The notes below the pieces were generated by a model that worked only from the letters and a program-made list of their open reading frames with translations, ran no database searches and had not been told where the DNA came from. From Planctomycetota bacterium (GTDB lineage: Bacteria > Planctomycetota > J058 > JAJDCP01), in assembly GCA_029260765.1 (NCBI GenBank), contig JAJDCP010000098.1, forward strand, positions 22,982 through 86,981: DNA of 64,000 bases. Reading direction: 5' to 3'. Every line of letters begins with the position of its first letter. The first letter of the stretch is position 1. Of this stretch, positions 10,501 through 19,205 are shown in pieces. The position numbers were made by a program, and so were the translations under genes.

Positions 10501-12347
10501 CGCTCAATCAGCCGTCACAAGCCCTCGCCGACTTCGAGCATGCCCTGGCCCTGGGGGACAGCTCGGCGGTGGTGTTGTCGGGGCGCGGTGCGGGCCGCCT
10601 GGTGCTGCAGGACTACGAGGGAGCCGAGTCGGACCTGCGGGCGGCGCTTGCCTTGGGCATGGGTGGTGGGCAGATCTACCTGCAACTCGGCGTGATTGAG
10701 CAGCACTACGGACGAAACGCGTCAGCGGTCAAGCTCTTCGACCGGGCGCTCGAAGAAGATCCTCAATTGGTGACCGCCCTGGTGGCGCGCGGAAGTCTGC
10801 TGGGCACTGAACGGGAATTTGGGGGCGCTCTGCGGGACTTCGACCTGGCGATCGCGATCGATCCTCAGGCCAGCACTGCCTTGACGCAGCGTGGCCAGCT
10901 GTTGTTGGTTCTGGAACGGTATCAGGAGTCGCTGCGCGACTTCGAGCGCGCCCTGGCGCTGGGCGCCGAGTCCGGTCCCCTGCGTGTCTGGCAGGGGATG
11001 ACGCTGCTCGATCTCGAGCGCTGCGACGAGGCGCTGGCGTGCTTCGAGCGGGCCGAACAGCTCGGCGTGAGCGGCTACGCGCTGCAGTTGCGCCGCGCCG
11101 CCGCCTACGAGCAGCTGGAGCGGCTGCCGGAAGCCACAGCGGCTTGCTCGCGGGCCATCGCCGCCGACACGACCCGGGCCGAGTCCTGGTTGAGACGCGG
11201 CGCTCTGTACCATGCGCAGGGGCAGCTCAGCGAAGCGATGGCGGACTGCGAACGCAGTCTGCAGCTCGACCCCGAAGAGGCCGAGGCCTGGGCCCTGCGA
11301 GGGGGGCTGCATCAGGAAGCCGGGGCGTTGCTGGAGTCTATGCAAGACTTCGAGACGTTCATCGCCCTGAAGCCCGACGAGGCTCGGGGGTTCGCGATGC
11401 GCGCGCAGTCCTGGTTCCTGCTGGGCGATCTCCAGGCCACCCGCGCCGACCTCGACAAGGCTCTGGAGCTGCAGCCCGGCTTGATCCGGGCGCGACTGTT
11501 GCGCGCCGAGCTCTTCAGCAAGCAGAGAGCGTTTCCGGCCTCTCTGGCTGACATCCAACAGGTACTGCAGACCGACCCCGAAGAACCCGACGCCTACTAC
11601 ATGCTCGGCACCGTGATGCGCCTGCAGCAAGTCTATGCAGAAGCTGAGGCAGCCTATGACCGGGCGATCGAGCTACGTCCAGGGCACTTCGACGCTTTGC
11701 AGGGAAGGGGCTTTGTTCACATGGCCTTGCGAGAGCTCGAGTCCGCTCTCGACGACTTCAACACGGCGATCGAAGTGGACCCCGAGGCCCCAGCGACCTA
11801 CCTGTTGCGCGGCCGCGTGTACCACAAGCTCGGCGACTATCCACAGGCACTGCGCGACTACCAGAGCTGCCATGCGCGCGATCCGCAACAAGAGGAGGCG
11901 CTGGTCCGATCGGGCGATCTATTGCTGGAGATGGGACGGCTGGACGAGGCCCGCGCAGCCTTTTCCAAGGCTCTGGAGCTCGGTTTCGACAGCGGCAGAG
12001 TCCAGTTCAACCTCGGGGTGATCTCGATGCGAGAGGCGGATCACGCGACGGCATTGGAGTATTTCTTGCGTGCGGCCGAGCTGCAAGAAGATCTGGCCGT
12101 GGCGCTGTACAATGCGGCCTGTATGCTGTGCCTGCTCGCCGCAGACCGTTCCACCGAAGGGCTGAGCCCCGAGCAGATCGACGAGACAGACGAAATGGAG
12201 CGCACGCGCGCCTTCGAGCTGCTCGAGCTGGCCAGGCTACGTGGCTACGACGACCGGGAGCTGCTGCGCGGCGACACTGATCTCGACTTCCTGCACGATG
12301 ATCCGCGCTGGCCGGCGCTGCTGGAGCGCATGACCGGCAGCGAGTAG
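7521..12347 (+). CDS. Ser/Thr protein kinase with transmembrane segment and long TPR array
   Basis: Predicted 1608 residues from a TTG at 7521 preceded by GGAAGGGGG. Residues 55-320 are a Hanks-type kinase: IGRGGVGVVYRA, Lys81, an altered catalytic loop HNDLKPEN (174-181; Asn replaces the Arg of HRD but Asp176 is kept), DWG in place of DFG (194-196) and GTPGYMPPE. A single membrane helix lies near 435-452 (WGLASAFMLIMILLGAWWW), placing the kinase inside. Residues about 455-780 are helical, and about 783-1560 form twenty or so consecutive tetratricopeptide repeats with the recurring A..DF..A..L.P pattern. Such proteins occur in large families in planctomycetes; the repeats probably bind partner proteins in the periplasm. 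Kinase and TPR region are one unbroken frame. Confidence 0.92.
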   Translation: MDEQTIRELWAPTLGDQTDWTVLDGEATYRSLPGADETLSPLDLDQAGQSPFVPGAEIGRGGVGVVYRARQSSLGRDVALKTPHSEQEAHAFAGPRGFFVEALINGRLEHPNIVPVHDLGRGPDGGIFLAMKLVEGDSWRALLDRPEKDLVYHLEILLQVCNAVAFAHSRGVVHNDLKPENVMVGRFGEVLLMDWGLAVEFGQPARLRHRSQVTRPCGTPGYMPPELAEGRGQDIGPHTDVYLLGGILFRLLSGRTPHHGHNFVQTVLHAVLGRVGELPGEVPRELRQICLKALAGEPAARHSSVEAFQSALRAFLRHRESLLISSEARQTLDAALARDTLPRSQLYEKLATAVAGFAQAQRLWSENPEAARGSVEARRAYAELALGGGDLALAATQLDALADSGAPAPELRLELQGARRRRTRERLLRRNLQWGLASAFMLIMILLGAWWWADTDRVAELRNNAQWAFDTQRSLVRELNGDSLRVVMHELGSTPLLQAGQDRPFHLSNSEQHLHAQQIRGFFYYVSQSMHLAELATQVVEEHLLQQMPAAALDSLRIANQVDHELAVRLAIANQSFELAETFLASHPDAKTRAALRAELAEQRTAALSWQITQTERALEDLRLGRGRADRPRWWPTPEEYVIQLSRFRDKGVVQVLHEHLQAYTRRAQADASIGLPVPWTQAESEEIAVILQVLGMLDLPDVCLPPLIAFASAVWDPKLAVVSGLALCNTGDRRAEEFLYRELRERMGVNSSVWTQVSGQLARIRSESLDAAEIFDLQECLLQGLRLSAKGEGDAALRMYARAIELDSTLVSAFNDRGVVLLGLGRYTEAYEDFTRAIGLGANTCPFFNNRGQALLYLGRLDDARRDFDHAIELDPSAPRPWASRGTLWLELDSLDLAVRDYQRAMELDPYLEEAVNNLAATYSRLERLDDAIRMFDRALSLDPRDTMAYTNRALTYLQLGEPARSLADCDRALRLDPRLTGALSTRGSAYLALNQPSQALADFEHALALGDSSAVVLSGRGAGRLVLQDYEGAESDLRAALALGMGGGQIYLQLGVIEQHYGRNASAVKLFDRALEEDPQLVTALVARGSLLGTEREFGGALRDFDLAIAIDPQASTALTQRGQLLLVLERYQESLRDFERALALGAESGPLRVWQGMTLLDLERCDEALACFERAEQLGVSGYALQLRRAAAYEQLERLPEATAACSRAIAADTTRAESWLRRGALYHAQGQLSEAMADCERSLQLDPEEAEAWALRGGLHQEAGALLESMQDFETFIALKPDEARGFAMRAQSWFLLGDLQATRADLDKALELQPGLIRARLLRAELFSKQRAFPASLADIQQVLQTDPEEPDAYYMLGTVMRLQQVYAEAEAAYDRAIELRPGHFDALQGRGFVHMALRELESALDDFNTAIEVDPEAPATYLLRGRVYHKLGDYPQALRDYQSCHARDPQQEEALVRSGDLLLEMGRLDEARAAFSKALELGFDSGRVQFNLGVISMREADHATALEYFLRAAELQEDLAVALYNAACMLCLLAADRSTEGLSPEQIDETDEMERTRAFELLELARLRGYDDRELLRGDTDLDFLHDDPRWPALLERMTGSE

Positions 12348-12401
12348 ACCACGCTCCAGCAAAGCCATCGCGGCTGAAGTACGGTCGTGGTAGACTGGAG
12401 C
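12348..12401 (+). other. Interleaved inverted repeats between two genes
   Basis: ACCACG (12348-12353) pairs with CGTGGT (12386-12391), and GCTCCAG (12353-12359) pairs with CTGGAGC (12395-12401). The order A-B-A'-B' means the stems are either mutually exclusive or form a pseudoknot. A small stem AGCC/GGCT (12363-12375) lies inside. The element follows the kinase-TPR stop and ends about 30 bases before the next start, so it could be a terminator or leader structure. Confidence 0.35.
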
Positions 12402-12431
12402 CATCGATCGACCAAGGGGAAGGGGTTGGAC

Positions 12432-15326
12432 GTGCAGGGCACAAAATCTGGCGTGTTGTTGGTGGCCTGTCTGTTGGCCATGAGCCTACTGAGCCAGGCG
12501 CAAACCGTGATCGTTGACTACGACGTCACGAGCAGCGGGAATATCGCCGAGAACGGTTACGCTCCAAGGTTCACGCAGACCGGGTTCACCGCGAGCAATC
12601 TGTCCTTGAATGGCAATGTGGGCGCGGGCCCGTTCCAACGGCACTACCATACGACCAATTGGGACGCCACGCAGAACACGAGCAAGTACATCGCGTTCAC
12701 CATCACACCGAGCACGGCGGTAGAGTTCCTCAAGCTCGACCTGACACTTTTCCGCTTCGCGGACATCAATGGTGGAAGCACCGGTGGCTCGTCGACGGTG
12801 GTGGCGATCCGCTCTTCGATCGACAGCTTCGCCGCAAACATCGACGGCACCAGGACGGAAACCAACCTGACCGGAAGCTCGAACCAAGAGTTCGACCTCA
12901 CCGGCCTGGCCCGTCAGACAGGCGCCGTGACCTTCCGGATCTACTTCTGGGGCGACCCCGAGGGCGGCTGGGCAGGCCAGGCGGCCAACTCGAGCAACCT
13001 GGGCATGCGCGTCGTCAGCGCCTTCCCACCGGCTCCCACAAACCTGGCCGTAACTGACGACACGGGCCTCTCGGGCAGCGACGGCGTCACGATGGACAAC
13101 ACGCTCAGCTTTGCGGGCACGGCGGCAGCCAGCACCACCATCGAGGTGTTCCTCGATGCCGGCAGCCTGGGCACCACCATCGCGGCCGGCAATGGTTCGT
13201 GGAGCTTCGACCACACCGGCACCACGCTGGCCGACGCCACCTATGCCTTCACCGCGACCTCGACCAATGATCTGGGCAACACCAGCGCGCTCTCGAACAG
13301 CTTCGCGCTGATGGTCGACACCACAGCACCGAAGGCGCCCAGCATCACGGGCTTTACGCCAGACTCGGGCGCCCAGGGAGACGGCCTCAGCAACGCGCAG
13401 GCCTTGACTCTGTCCGGGATGACCGAGCCCAATGCTCGGGTCACAGTCTTCGATGGCCCGACCAACCTCGGCAACACCGTCGCCAACGGCTCGGGTGCTT
13501 GGAGCTTCATGACCGGCAGTCTGAGCGAAGACAGCCACACCTTCACCGCCCAGACCACCGACGTCGCTGGCAACCTCGGGGTCGCATCGGCAGACTTCGT
13601 GGTCACCCTGGACCGCACAGCACCGGCTGCACCGACCGTCGACAACATCATCGATGACGCGGGCAGCTCGAGCAGCGACGCGATCACCTTCGACCGCATC
13701 CTGACATTTGTTGGTACGGCCGAGGCTAACGCCAGCGTCGAAGTCTTCATCGCGGGCGCTTCGATCGGGACGACCACCGCAAACAGCTCGGGAGATTGGA
13801 CTTTCGACCACCCGGCGACTCTGACCGAAGCCGTGCACGCGGTCACCGCCAGAGCCACCGATGCGGCCGCCAACGAGAGCCCGGCCAGCAGCGCGTTGAT
13901 GGTCACGATCGACATCACCATTCCCGCGCCTCCCAGCGTCGACGCGGTCACGGACGACACGGGCCGCGACGACAGAGACCAGATCACCAACGACAATACG
14001 CTGGAGATCATGGGCATGACCGAGGCGGGCGCGCTCATCGAGGTGTTCGTCGACGGAAACTCGGTCGGCACGACGACAGCCGACGGTTCAGGCGCCTGGA
14101 CCTTCGACTACACCGGCACGACTCTGAGTGATGACACCTACGCGTTCACCGCCAAGGCTACCGATATCGCGGGCAACCCGGGTCTGGTAGGCAGCGCGTT
14201 GACGGTCACGATCGACACCATGGCGCCGGCGGCTCCGAGCGACCCCGACCTCGATGCTGCGTACGACAGCGGCAGCTTTGATGACGACGACCTGACCAAC
14301 ATCAACTCTCCCAGCTTCACTGGGACCTGCGAAGCCCTCGCGATCGTCCAGTTGAGCAGCGACCGGCAGGGTACCGTGAAACCGTCTTTAACCAGTGGCG
14401 CCTCGGGCGACTGGACCATCGTGTTGACGGACAAGCTGCAAGACGATGTGCATGCGATCACAGCCACGGCCGAGGATGTCGCGGGGAACATCAGCAACGC
14501 CTCGGGCGCGCTGAGCGTCGAGATTGACACGGTCACAGCCAAGCCGAGCTTCGACTTCGAGCGCGACACCGACATGACCGGCGACCTGAAGACCTTTGAC
14601 CGTTCTCTGGTGTTCTTCGGCAGCGCAGAAGTGGACGCCGCATTCGAGCTGACCCGCGACGGCAGCTCGATCGGTACAGGCACGGTCGACAGCCAGGGCG
14701 CATGGATGGTGGACGACTCGGCCACGCTGCTCGATGTGGGCGCGATGCCCCGCTACGAGATCTTTGTCACCGACGTCGCCGGCAACATGAACGACGAAAA
14801 AGTCACGCTCGATATCCAAGACATCATCGACCGCGACGGCGACGGCCTCTCCGACTACGAAGAGATGCAACTGGGCACTGATGCGGACAAGCAGGACAGC
14901 GATGGCGACGGCATCGGCGACGGCATCGAGGTTGTGCTGGGGACGAGTCCGACGGACATCGACGACCCGGTAGCCGGAGGCGACAATCCCGACCGCGACC
15001 ACGACGGCATCCCTGATTCCTTCGATAGCGACCCCGATGATCCCGATTCCGACATGGATGGCGTGGTCGACGGCTACGAAGTACAGCTCAACCAATCGCT
15101 CGACCTGTCTCTGCCCAACAGTCTGGGCGACGCCAATAGCGACGACGTGGTCGATTTCGACGATGTGCGCACGATTCTAGGGGTGATCGCCGGCAACATG
15201 ATCGATCCGGGAGTGTCGATCACAGACCTCGACATGAACAACAACGGCAAGGTGGACCGCCAGGACGCGATGCTCTTGCTCTACTTCTTGCGGGAGTTGA
15301 CCGACCTGCTTCCGCTGCGCCGCTAG
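12432..15326 (+). CDS. Large secreted Ig-like repeat protein with TSP3 and dockerin-like C-terminus
   Basis: Predicted 964 residues from a GTG at 12432 with GGGGAAGGGG upstream; the frame is open further back, but only this start puts the signal peptide (VLLVACLLAMSLLSQAQ) at the N-terminus. Residues 25-200 form a novel beta-rich head. About 203-703 hold five or six bacterial Ig-like domains of 80-95 residues, each ending in a phrase like GNTSALSN.F.L.VDTTAP. About 800-886 are calcium-binding thrombospondin-type-3 repeats (DRDGDGLSDYEE, DSDGDGIGDG). About 897-957 carry two dockerin-I/EF-hand-like loops (GDANSDDVVDFDD and DMNNNGKVDRQD). It is probably a calcium-stabilised surface or matrix adhesin. 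No cohesin is seen in the window. Confidence 0.88.
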   Translation: MQGTKSGVLLVACLLAMSLLSQAQTVIVDYDVTSSGNIAENGYAPRFTQTGFTASNLSLNGNVGAGPFQRHYHTTNWDATQNTSKYIAFTITPSTAVEFLKLDLTLFRFADINGGSTGGSSTVVAIRSSIDSFAANIDGTRTETNLTGSSNQEFDLTGLARQTGAVTFRIYFWGDPEGGWAGQAANSSNLGMRVVSAFPPAPTNLAVTDDTGLSGSDGVTMDNTLSFAGTAAASTTIEVFLDAGSLGTTIAAGNGSWSFDHTGTTLADATYAFTATSTNDLGNTSALSNSFALMVDTTAPKAPSITGFTPDSGAQGDGLSNAQALTLSGMTEPNARVTVFDGPTNLGNTVANGSGAWSFMTGSLSEDSHTFTAQTTDVAGNLGVASADFVVTLDRTAPAAPTVDNIIDDAGSSSSDAITFDRILTFVGTAEANASVEVFIAGASIGTTTANSSGDWTFDHPATLTEAVHAVTARATDAAANESPASSALMVTIDITIPAPPSVDAVTDDTGRDDRDQITNDNTLEIMGMTEAGALIEVFVDGNSVGTTTADGSGAWTFDYTGTTLSDDTYAFTAKATDIAGNPGLVGSALTVTIDTMAPAAPSDPDLDAAYDSGSFDDDDLTNINSPSFTGTCEALAIVQLSSDRQGTVKPSLTSGASGDWTIVLTDKLQDDVHAITATAEDVAGNISNASGALSVEIDTVTAKPSFDFERDTDMTGDLKTFDRSLVFFGSAEVDAAFELTRDGSSIGTGTVDSQGAWMVDDSATLLDVGAMPRYEIFVTDVAGNMNDEKVTLDIQDIIDRDGDGLSDYEEMQLGTDADKQDSDGDGIGDGIEVVLGTSPTDIDDPVAGGDNPDRDHDGIPDSFDSDPDDPDSDMDGVVDGYEVQLNQSLDLSLPNSLGDANSDDVVDFDDVRTILGVIAGNMIDPGVSITDLDMNNNGKVDRQDAMLLLYFLRELTDLLPLRR

Positions 15327-15335
15327 CAGGGCCTG

Positions 15336-16664
15336 TCAGTCTCCCGACAACTCGGCGATCTTGGGCGGCCATTCGCCGTCGTCAGGATCCAGCGCCGCCG
15401 CCTGCTGATAGCAGCGCAGGGCTTCGCCAGTGCGTCCGGCGTTCAGGTGCGCATCGCCCATGTCTCCCCAGATCTCATCGTTGTCCGGGGCCTCCGCATG
15501 CCGCGGGGCGAGCCAATCCAGGGCGCGCTCGGGATCGGCCGCCCCGAGTCCCGCGATGGCATCGCCGTCTCGAGGCCGGCGGTCAAGGGCTTCCAGGTAG
15601 GCATCGGCGGCCGCTGTGCGGTCGCCGATCTGACGGTAGGCACTTCCCAGCAGGTTCCAGATCTCGTGATCGCCGGGCTCGTTCGCGATGGCAGTTTGCA
15701 GCGCATCGATGCCCTCTGCGGGCCGCAGCTCGGTGATGCGCCGCAGCCACTCCTTGTCGTTCGGATCGATCTCGTGGGCACGCCGGTAGGTCTCCAGGGC
15801 GTCACTCTCCCGTGCGCTTCCGCGGTAGGCATCCGCCAGGTTCCCCAGCAGCTCATCGTCGTCAACAGCCGCCCCCAGGCTACGCTCCAGCAAGTTGGCG
15901 GCTTGCAGCGGGTCCAGCTCGACCAGCCTCTCGCTCCACTCGCTGTCGCGGGGGTCGGCCTCGAAGGCCCGGCTGTAGCTGGCGAAAGCCTGCTCGGGAT
16001 TCTCCAGGTCCCGGTAGGTGTCTGCCAGGTCTCCCCAGAGCTCGTCGTGGTCAGGGAAATCCGCGAGCAGATCCTGCAGGCCGGCCAGGCGGACATCGGC
16101 AGGGATGCCGGCGACCTGCTCGCCAAAGAACTCGGCGCTCGGATCGCGGCGGAAGCTCTCTGCCAAACTGGCCATCGCGGCCTCGGGATCACCGGCCAAC
16201 AGATGCAGACGCGTCAGCAGCTGCCAGAGCTCGGGGCTCTCGAGGGCCTCGGCGTTCAAGCCGGCGGCCAGCCGCTGCAGAGCATCTTTTGCGACCTGGC
16301 GGGAGGTGCCGGCTGGCGCAGATGTTGGATCCGGTTGTACCGGCGTCTCCGCGTCAGACTGCAGCTCAGGCTGGAGCTGGGGCGGCGACCCAGCGGACGC
16401 CCCAGGCGGTGTAGACGATCGTTCCGTCTCTGGCTGCGCGGGGACGCTGGCCAACCTCTCCACCATCGCCTCGAGCTCGGCAATCCTGCTCTGCAGGCGC
16501 CGTAGCTCGGCCGTGTCTGGCAGCTCGTCGACAGCGGCGACGCACTCGCTGAGCGCGGGTGGTTGCGGAGCCGGGGGATCCGCCCCGTCCCGCAGCCAGA
16601 GTGCGGCGGCCACGACCAGGCAGGCGCACAGCATACCCAGGATGATCGAGGACTTGCTTTCCAT
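15336..16664 (-). CDS. Membrane-anchored TPR protein
   Basis: Predicted 442 residues. ATG 16664 follows AAGGAG; the frame continues upstream without start support. An N-terminal signal anchor (IILGMLCACLVVAAALWL) is followed by a short coiled coil (ELRRLQSRIAELEAMVERL), a Pro/Ser-rich linker and, from about residue 130, TPR-like helical repeats of an unusual kind in which each pair is tied by D.E.W..L...Y and ASYSRAFEADPRDSEW-type phrases. It is presumably a periplasmic scaffold. Its stop is nine bases from the stop of the convergent Ig-repeat gene. Confidence 0.75.
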   Translation of the reverse strand: MESKSSIILGMLCACLVVAAALWLRDGADPPAPQPPALSECVAAVDELPDTAELRRLQSRIAELEAMVERLASVPAQPETERSSTPPGASAGSPPQLQPELQSDAETPVQPDPTSAPAGTSRQVAKDALQRLAAGLNAEALESPELWQLLTRLHLLAGDPEAAMASLAESFRRDPSAEFFGEQVAGIPADVRLAGLQDLLADFPDHDELWGDLADTYRDLENPEQAFASYSRAFEADPRDSEWSERLVELDPLQAANLLERSLGAAVDDDELLGNLADAYRGSARESDALETYRRAHEIDPNDKEWLRRITELRPAEGIDALQTAIANEPGDHEIWNLLGSAYRQIGDRTAAADAYLEALDRRPRDGDAIAGLGAADPERALDWLAPRHAEAPDNDEIWGDMGDAHLNAGRTGEALRCYQQAAALDPDDGEWPPKIAELSGD

Positions 16665-16929
16665 CGCTGCTCCTTGCACCCGGGTCCATGCCCGAACCCT
16701 ACCAGTGTGAGCGAATTCTGCGGCTCGACGCAACTGCCCGGGGCATCCCATCAACCACAATCGTCGCGTCCCTGCTCCGGCAACGCAACCAAGCAGACCC
16801 CATAGGCAGCGACGAGCCACCCATGTAGACTCCATTCACGAAGCGACGGTTCTCGAGATTCTCGGCGGGCTCCGCATCCTACACTCAGACGAGCAGCTCA
16901 AGCGCCGACGGGCAGTCCAGGGAGAACTC

Positions 16930-17109
16930 ATGGCCAGGTTGCGGCTGTTGGCCCACGTTTCGGACACTGCGGCTGATCGACGCCCCGCAAGCAGAGCTCG
17001 AGCATTGCTTGGGCGGCACGGTCTGGGTTCTGCCCCCATCGATGCATGGCTCGGCTTGCCCTGGCTCGACCTGCGCAAGAGACTCAGCTGGCGGCTCAAC
17101 CATGCCTGA
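16930..17109 (+). CDS. Small basic protein overlapping the CPBP-like gene
   Basis: ATG 16930 has AGGGAGA at good spacing and encodes 59 residues (MARLRLLAHVSDTAADRR...LRKRLSWRLNHA), Arg/Leu-rich and helical. Its TGA at 17107-17109 overlaps the ATG of the next gene (17102) by eight bases, which supports coupling and helps fix that start. The same frame is open and protein-like back to 16711 (for example LRILHSDEQLKRRRAVQGEL), but that part has no ATG, GTG or TTG. Either the start is a rare codon or an upstream part is frameshifted or lost. No family is recognised. Confidence 0.45.
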   Translation: MARLRLLAHVSDTAADRRPASRARALLGRHGLGSAPIDAWLGLPWLDLRKRLSWRLNHA

Positions 17110-17794
17110 ATCTGCTTTACAAACCGACCATGGTGCATGGCGCACAGCCGCCTGGTACCCGAGCTGGGCGGCCGTCTGGCTGGCGGCTTTCGGGCTCTAC
17201 CAGCTCGTGTTGACACCCGCGGGCTATGGCCTGTTCGGGGAGTCCTGGCTGTCCGGAGGCTTCTTCCTGTTGGCGGCGTGGGCGGTGCTGCGTGCGTTCC
17301 GTGTGCCCCTGCGGGCAGACCTGGCGCGGCCCGCACCGCGCGCGTTGGGAATCCTCGCGCTGTGTGGAGCGCTGCTCGTGGCATGCTGTCTGCTGTGCGC
17401 CACATTCTGGCCGGTCAGCGCGGCGGGCTGGCAGCAATTCGCGCGCCTGCAGATCGGCATCGTGCGCATGGATGCGGTCTACTTCACCGCCAAGCTGCCC
17501 GAGTTGCTCTTCCAGCAGAGCATGATCCTGGTGCTGGTGCGGCGCTTGCAGTCCTCAGCAGGCGGGCTGCGCGGCGTGTTGTCAGGCTTTGCCTTGCTGT
17601 TCGGCGCGATCCATCTCCCCTTGTTGGTGTTGAAGGGACTGGCCGGCCTGCCCTATGTGCTGGCAGCGGCCCTGCTCGGCTGCGTCTTTCCCCTCTGCAT
17701 CGTACGTTGGCGCCAGGGCTGGTTGTATGCTTACTGCGCCCACCTGCTGGGCTACCTGGTGGTCGGGACGGGAATGCGGGCTTTCGGCGTTTGA
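17102..17794 (+). CDS. Membrane protein with degenerate CPBP (CAAX protease/bacteriocin-processing) motifs
   Basis: Predicted 230 residues with six to eight hydrophobic segments. The start at 17102 is chosen from the overlap with the small gene before it. Spacing and context of three segments recall the CPBP/Abi family of intramembrane metalloproteases: PELLFQQSMILVLVRRL at the EExxxR position, FALLFGAIHLPLL at the FxxxH position, and YCAHLLGYL at the HxxxN position. The first motif has lost one Glu and the Arg, so if the assignment is right the protein may be inactive. The MurF-like ligase follows 106 bases downstream on the same strand. Confidence 0.6.
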   Translation: MPESALQTDHGAWRTAAWYPSWAAVWLAAFGLYQLVLTPAGYGLFGESWLSGGFFLLAAWAVLRAFRVPLRADLARPAPRALGILALCGALLVACCLLCATFWPVSAAGWQQFARLQIGIVRMDAVYFTAKLPELLFQQSMILVLVRRLQSSAGGLRGVLSGFALLFGAIHLPLLVLKGLAGLPYVLAAALLGCVFPLCIVRWRQGWLYAYCAHLLGYLVVGTGMRAFGV

Positions 17795-17900
17795 GCCCCG
17801 GCGAGACTCTCAGTTTCAGCCCACGCCGAGGCGTTCTCATTGAAGACTCCCTGTGTGGGGCCGTAGGATGCCCCAGAGCTGCCCTGATCTGAGGAGAACG

Positions 17901-19151
17901 ATGGCCAAGGTGAAGTACGACCTGCTTTGGTGGCTGGGCTCTCCCGAGGGCCGGCGCGCTCTCAGGCTGCGGCTGATCCATACCTTCATGCCAGCCCTGA
18001 TGCCCCTGGGCACTGTCCTGCGGAAAACTGCCCTGCAGCGCCGTCGAGTCGTCGCGGTCACGGGCTCCGCCGGGAAATCGACCACCACTCGTGCCCTGGC
18101 CGCTGTCCTCGGACAGTCGAAGCCGTCTGTGAGCAACGTCGGGTCGTACGTGGCTTGGCGCCTCATCCAGCAGGGCTGGACATCGGACTGGCTGGTTCAG
18201 GAGGTCGGCCTCGCCGGACCCGGCGAGATGCGGCCTATCGCCAGCATGCTCGTGCCCGACGTGGTCGTGATCACGAGCATCGGGCACGACCACATCGAAT
18301 CCTTCACGGAGCTCTCCCGCACCGCCTTCGAAAAGGGCGAGCTGTTGGCTCTGCAGCGGCCGTGCGGACTGGCGATCCTCAACGCAGACGATCCTGTTGT
18401 GCTATCGATGGCATCGCGTACACCGGCCCCCGTCGTGCGCGTCGGCTCCGCGGCCTGCGCCGACGTGCGCTGCCTGCAGCGGACCGTGACACAGGCTGGG
18501 ACCGAGTTGGTGGTCGAGGTGGACGGACGACAGCTCAAGCTGCGGACCCGATTGCTCGGGCGGGTCGGGGTTTTTCCGATCCTGGCGGGCATCGCCCTGG
18601 CGCGCTGGGCGGGTATACCCCTGGCGACGGCGGGGAAACGCCTCGAGGCGATCGAGCCCATCCCCGGCCGTCTGCAGCCGCTGAAGACCGGGCTGGGCAT
18701 CACCCTGGTGCAGGATACCTACAAGACGCCCGTCGAGTCGTTCCCTGCAGCCCTCGAAGCCCTGCAGGAGATGCCCGCGATTCGGCACATCGCCGTGCTC
18801 GGGCACATCGCCAGCGTGCGTGGAAAGGCCTCCTACCGAGCCCTGGCGGAGCACGTCGACGGTCTGGACGCGCTCTACTTCTACGGAGACCGCCGCAAGG
18901 GCAAAGCGCTGAGGGGAGCTCTGGAGAACCGCGTGCCCATGCAGTTGTTGCCTCCGGACTTCCGCGAGGCGGCGGTCCAGCTGCGTTCCGCGCTGCGCCC
19001 CGGTGACGTGGTGCTGGTCAAGGGTCGGCAGAGTCACTGGTTCGATCGGCTGATCCGGCTGCTGCGAGGCAAGGACGTGCAGTGCCTGCTCGAGGACTGC
19101 CCGCTGCAGACGGTGTGCGGGCGCTGCTCCATGGTGGGGCTGAAGATCTGA
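17901..19151 (+). CDS. Mur ligase family protein, MurF-like, with C-terminal cysteine cluster
   Basis: Predicted 416 residues. ATG 17901 has GAGGAG five bases upstream. The ATP loop GSAGKSTTT (55-63), the central-domain phrases NVGSYVAW and VVITSIGHDH, and NADDP follow the MurC-F plan, closest to MurF. The usual MurF N-terminal UDP-sugar domain is missing: the P-loop lies only 55 residues in, where MurF has it near 105-110. The C-terminus ends in Cys395, Cys400, Cys406 and Cys409 (CLLEDCPLQTVCGRC), a likely metal site not found in standard MurF. The substrate is therefore uncertain: peptidoglycan precursor, or another amino-acid ligation as in CapB or cyanophycin synthetase. Confidence 0.8.
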   Translation: MAKVKYDLLWWLGSPEGRRALRLRLIHTFMPALMPLGTVLRKTALQRRRVVAVTGSAGKSTTTRALAAVLGQSKPSVSNVGSYVAWRLIQQGWTSDWLVQEVGLAGPGEMRPIASMLVPDVVVITSIGHDHIESFTELSRTAFEKGELLALQRPCGLAILNADDPVVLSMASRTPAPVVRVGSAACADVRCLQRTVTQAGTELVVEVDGRQLKLRTRLLGRVGVFPILAGIALARWAGIPLATAGKRLEAIEPIPGRLQPLKTGLGITLVQDTYKTPVESFPAALEALQEMPAIRHIAVLGHIASVRGKASYRALAEHVDGLDALYFYGDRRKGKALRGALENRVPMQLLPPDFREAAVQLRSALRPGDVVLVKGRQSHWFDRLIRLLRGKDVQCLLEDCPLQTVCGRCSMVGLKI

Positions 19152-19205
19152 CGGACGGGCAGGCACGGAATTCCGCTCTTCAGGAGATGTGCCGAACCGC
19201 AGCGC

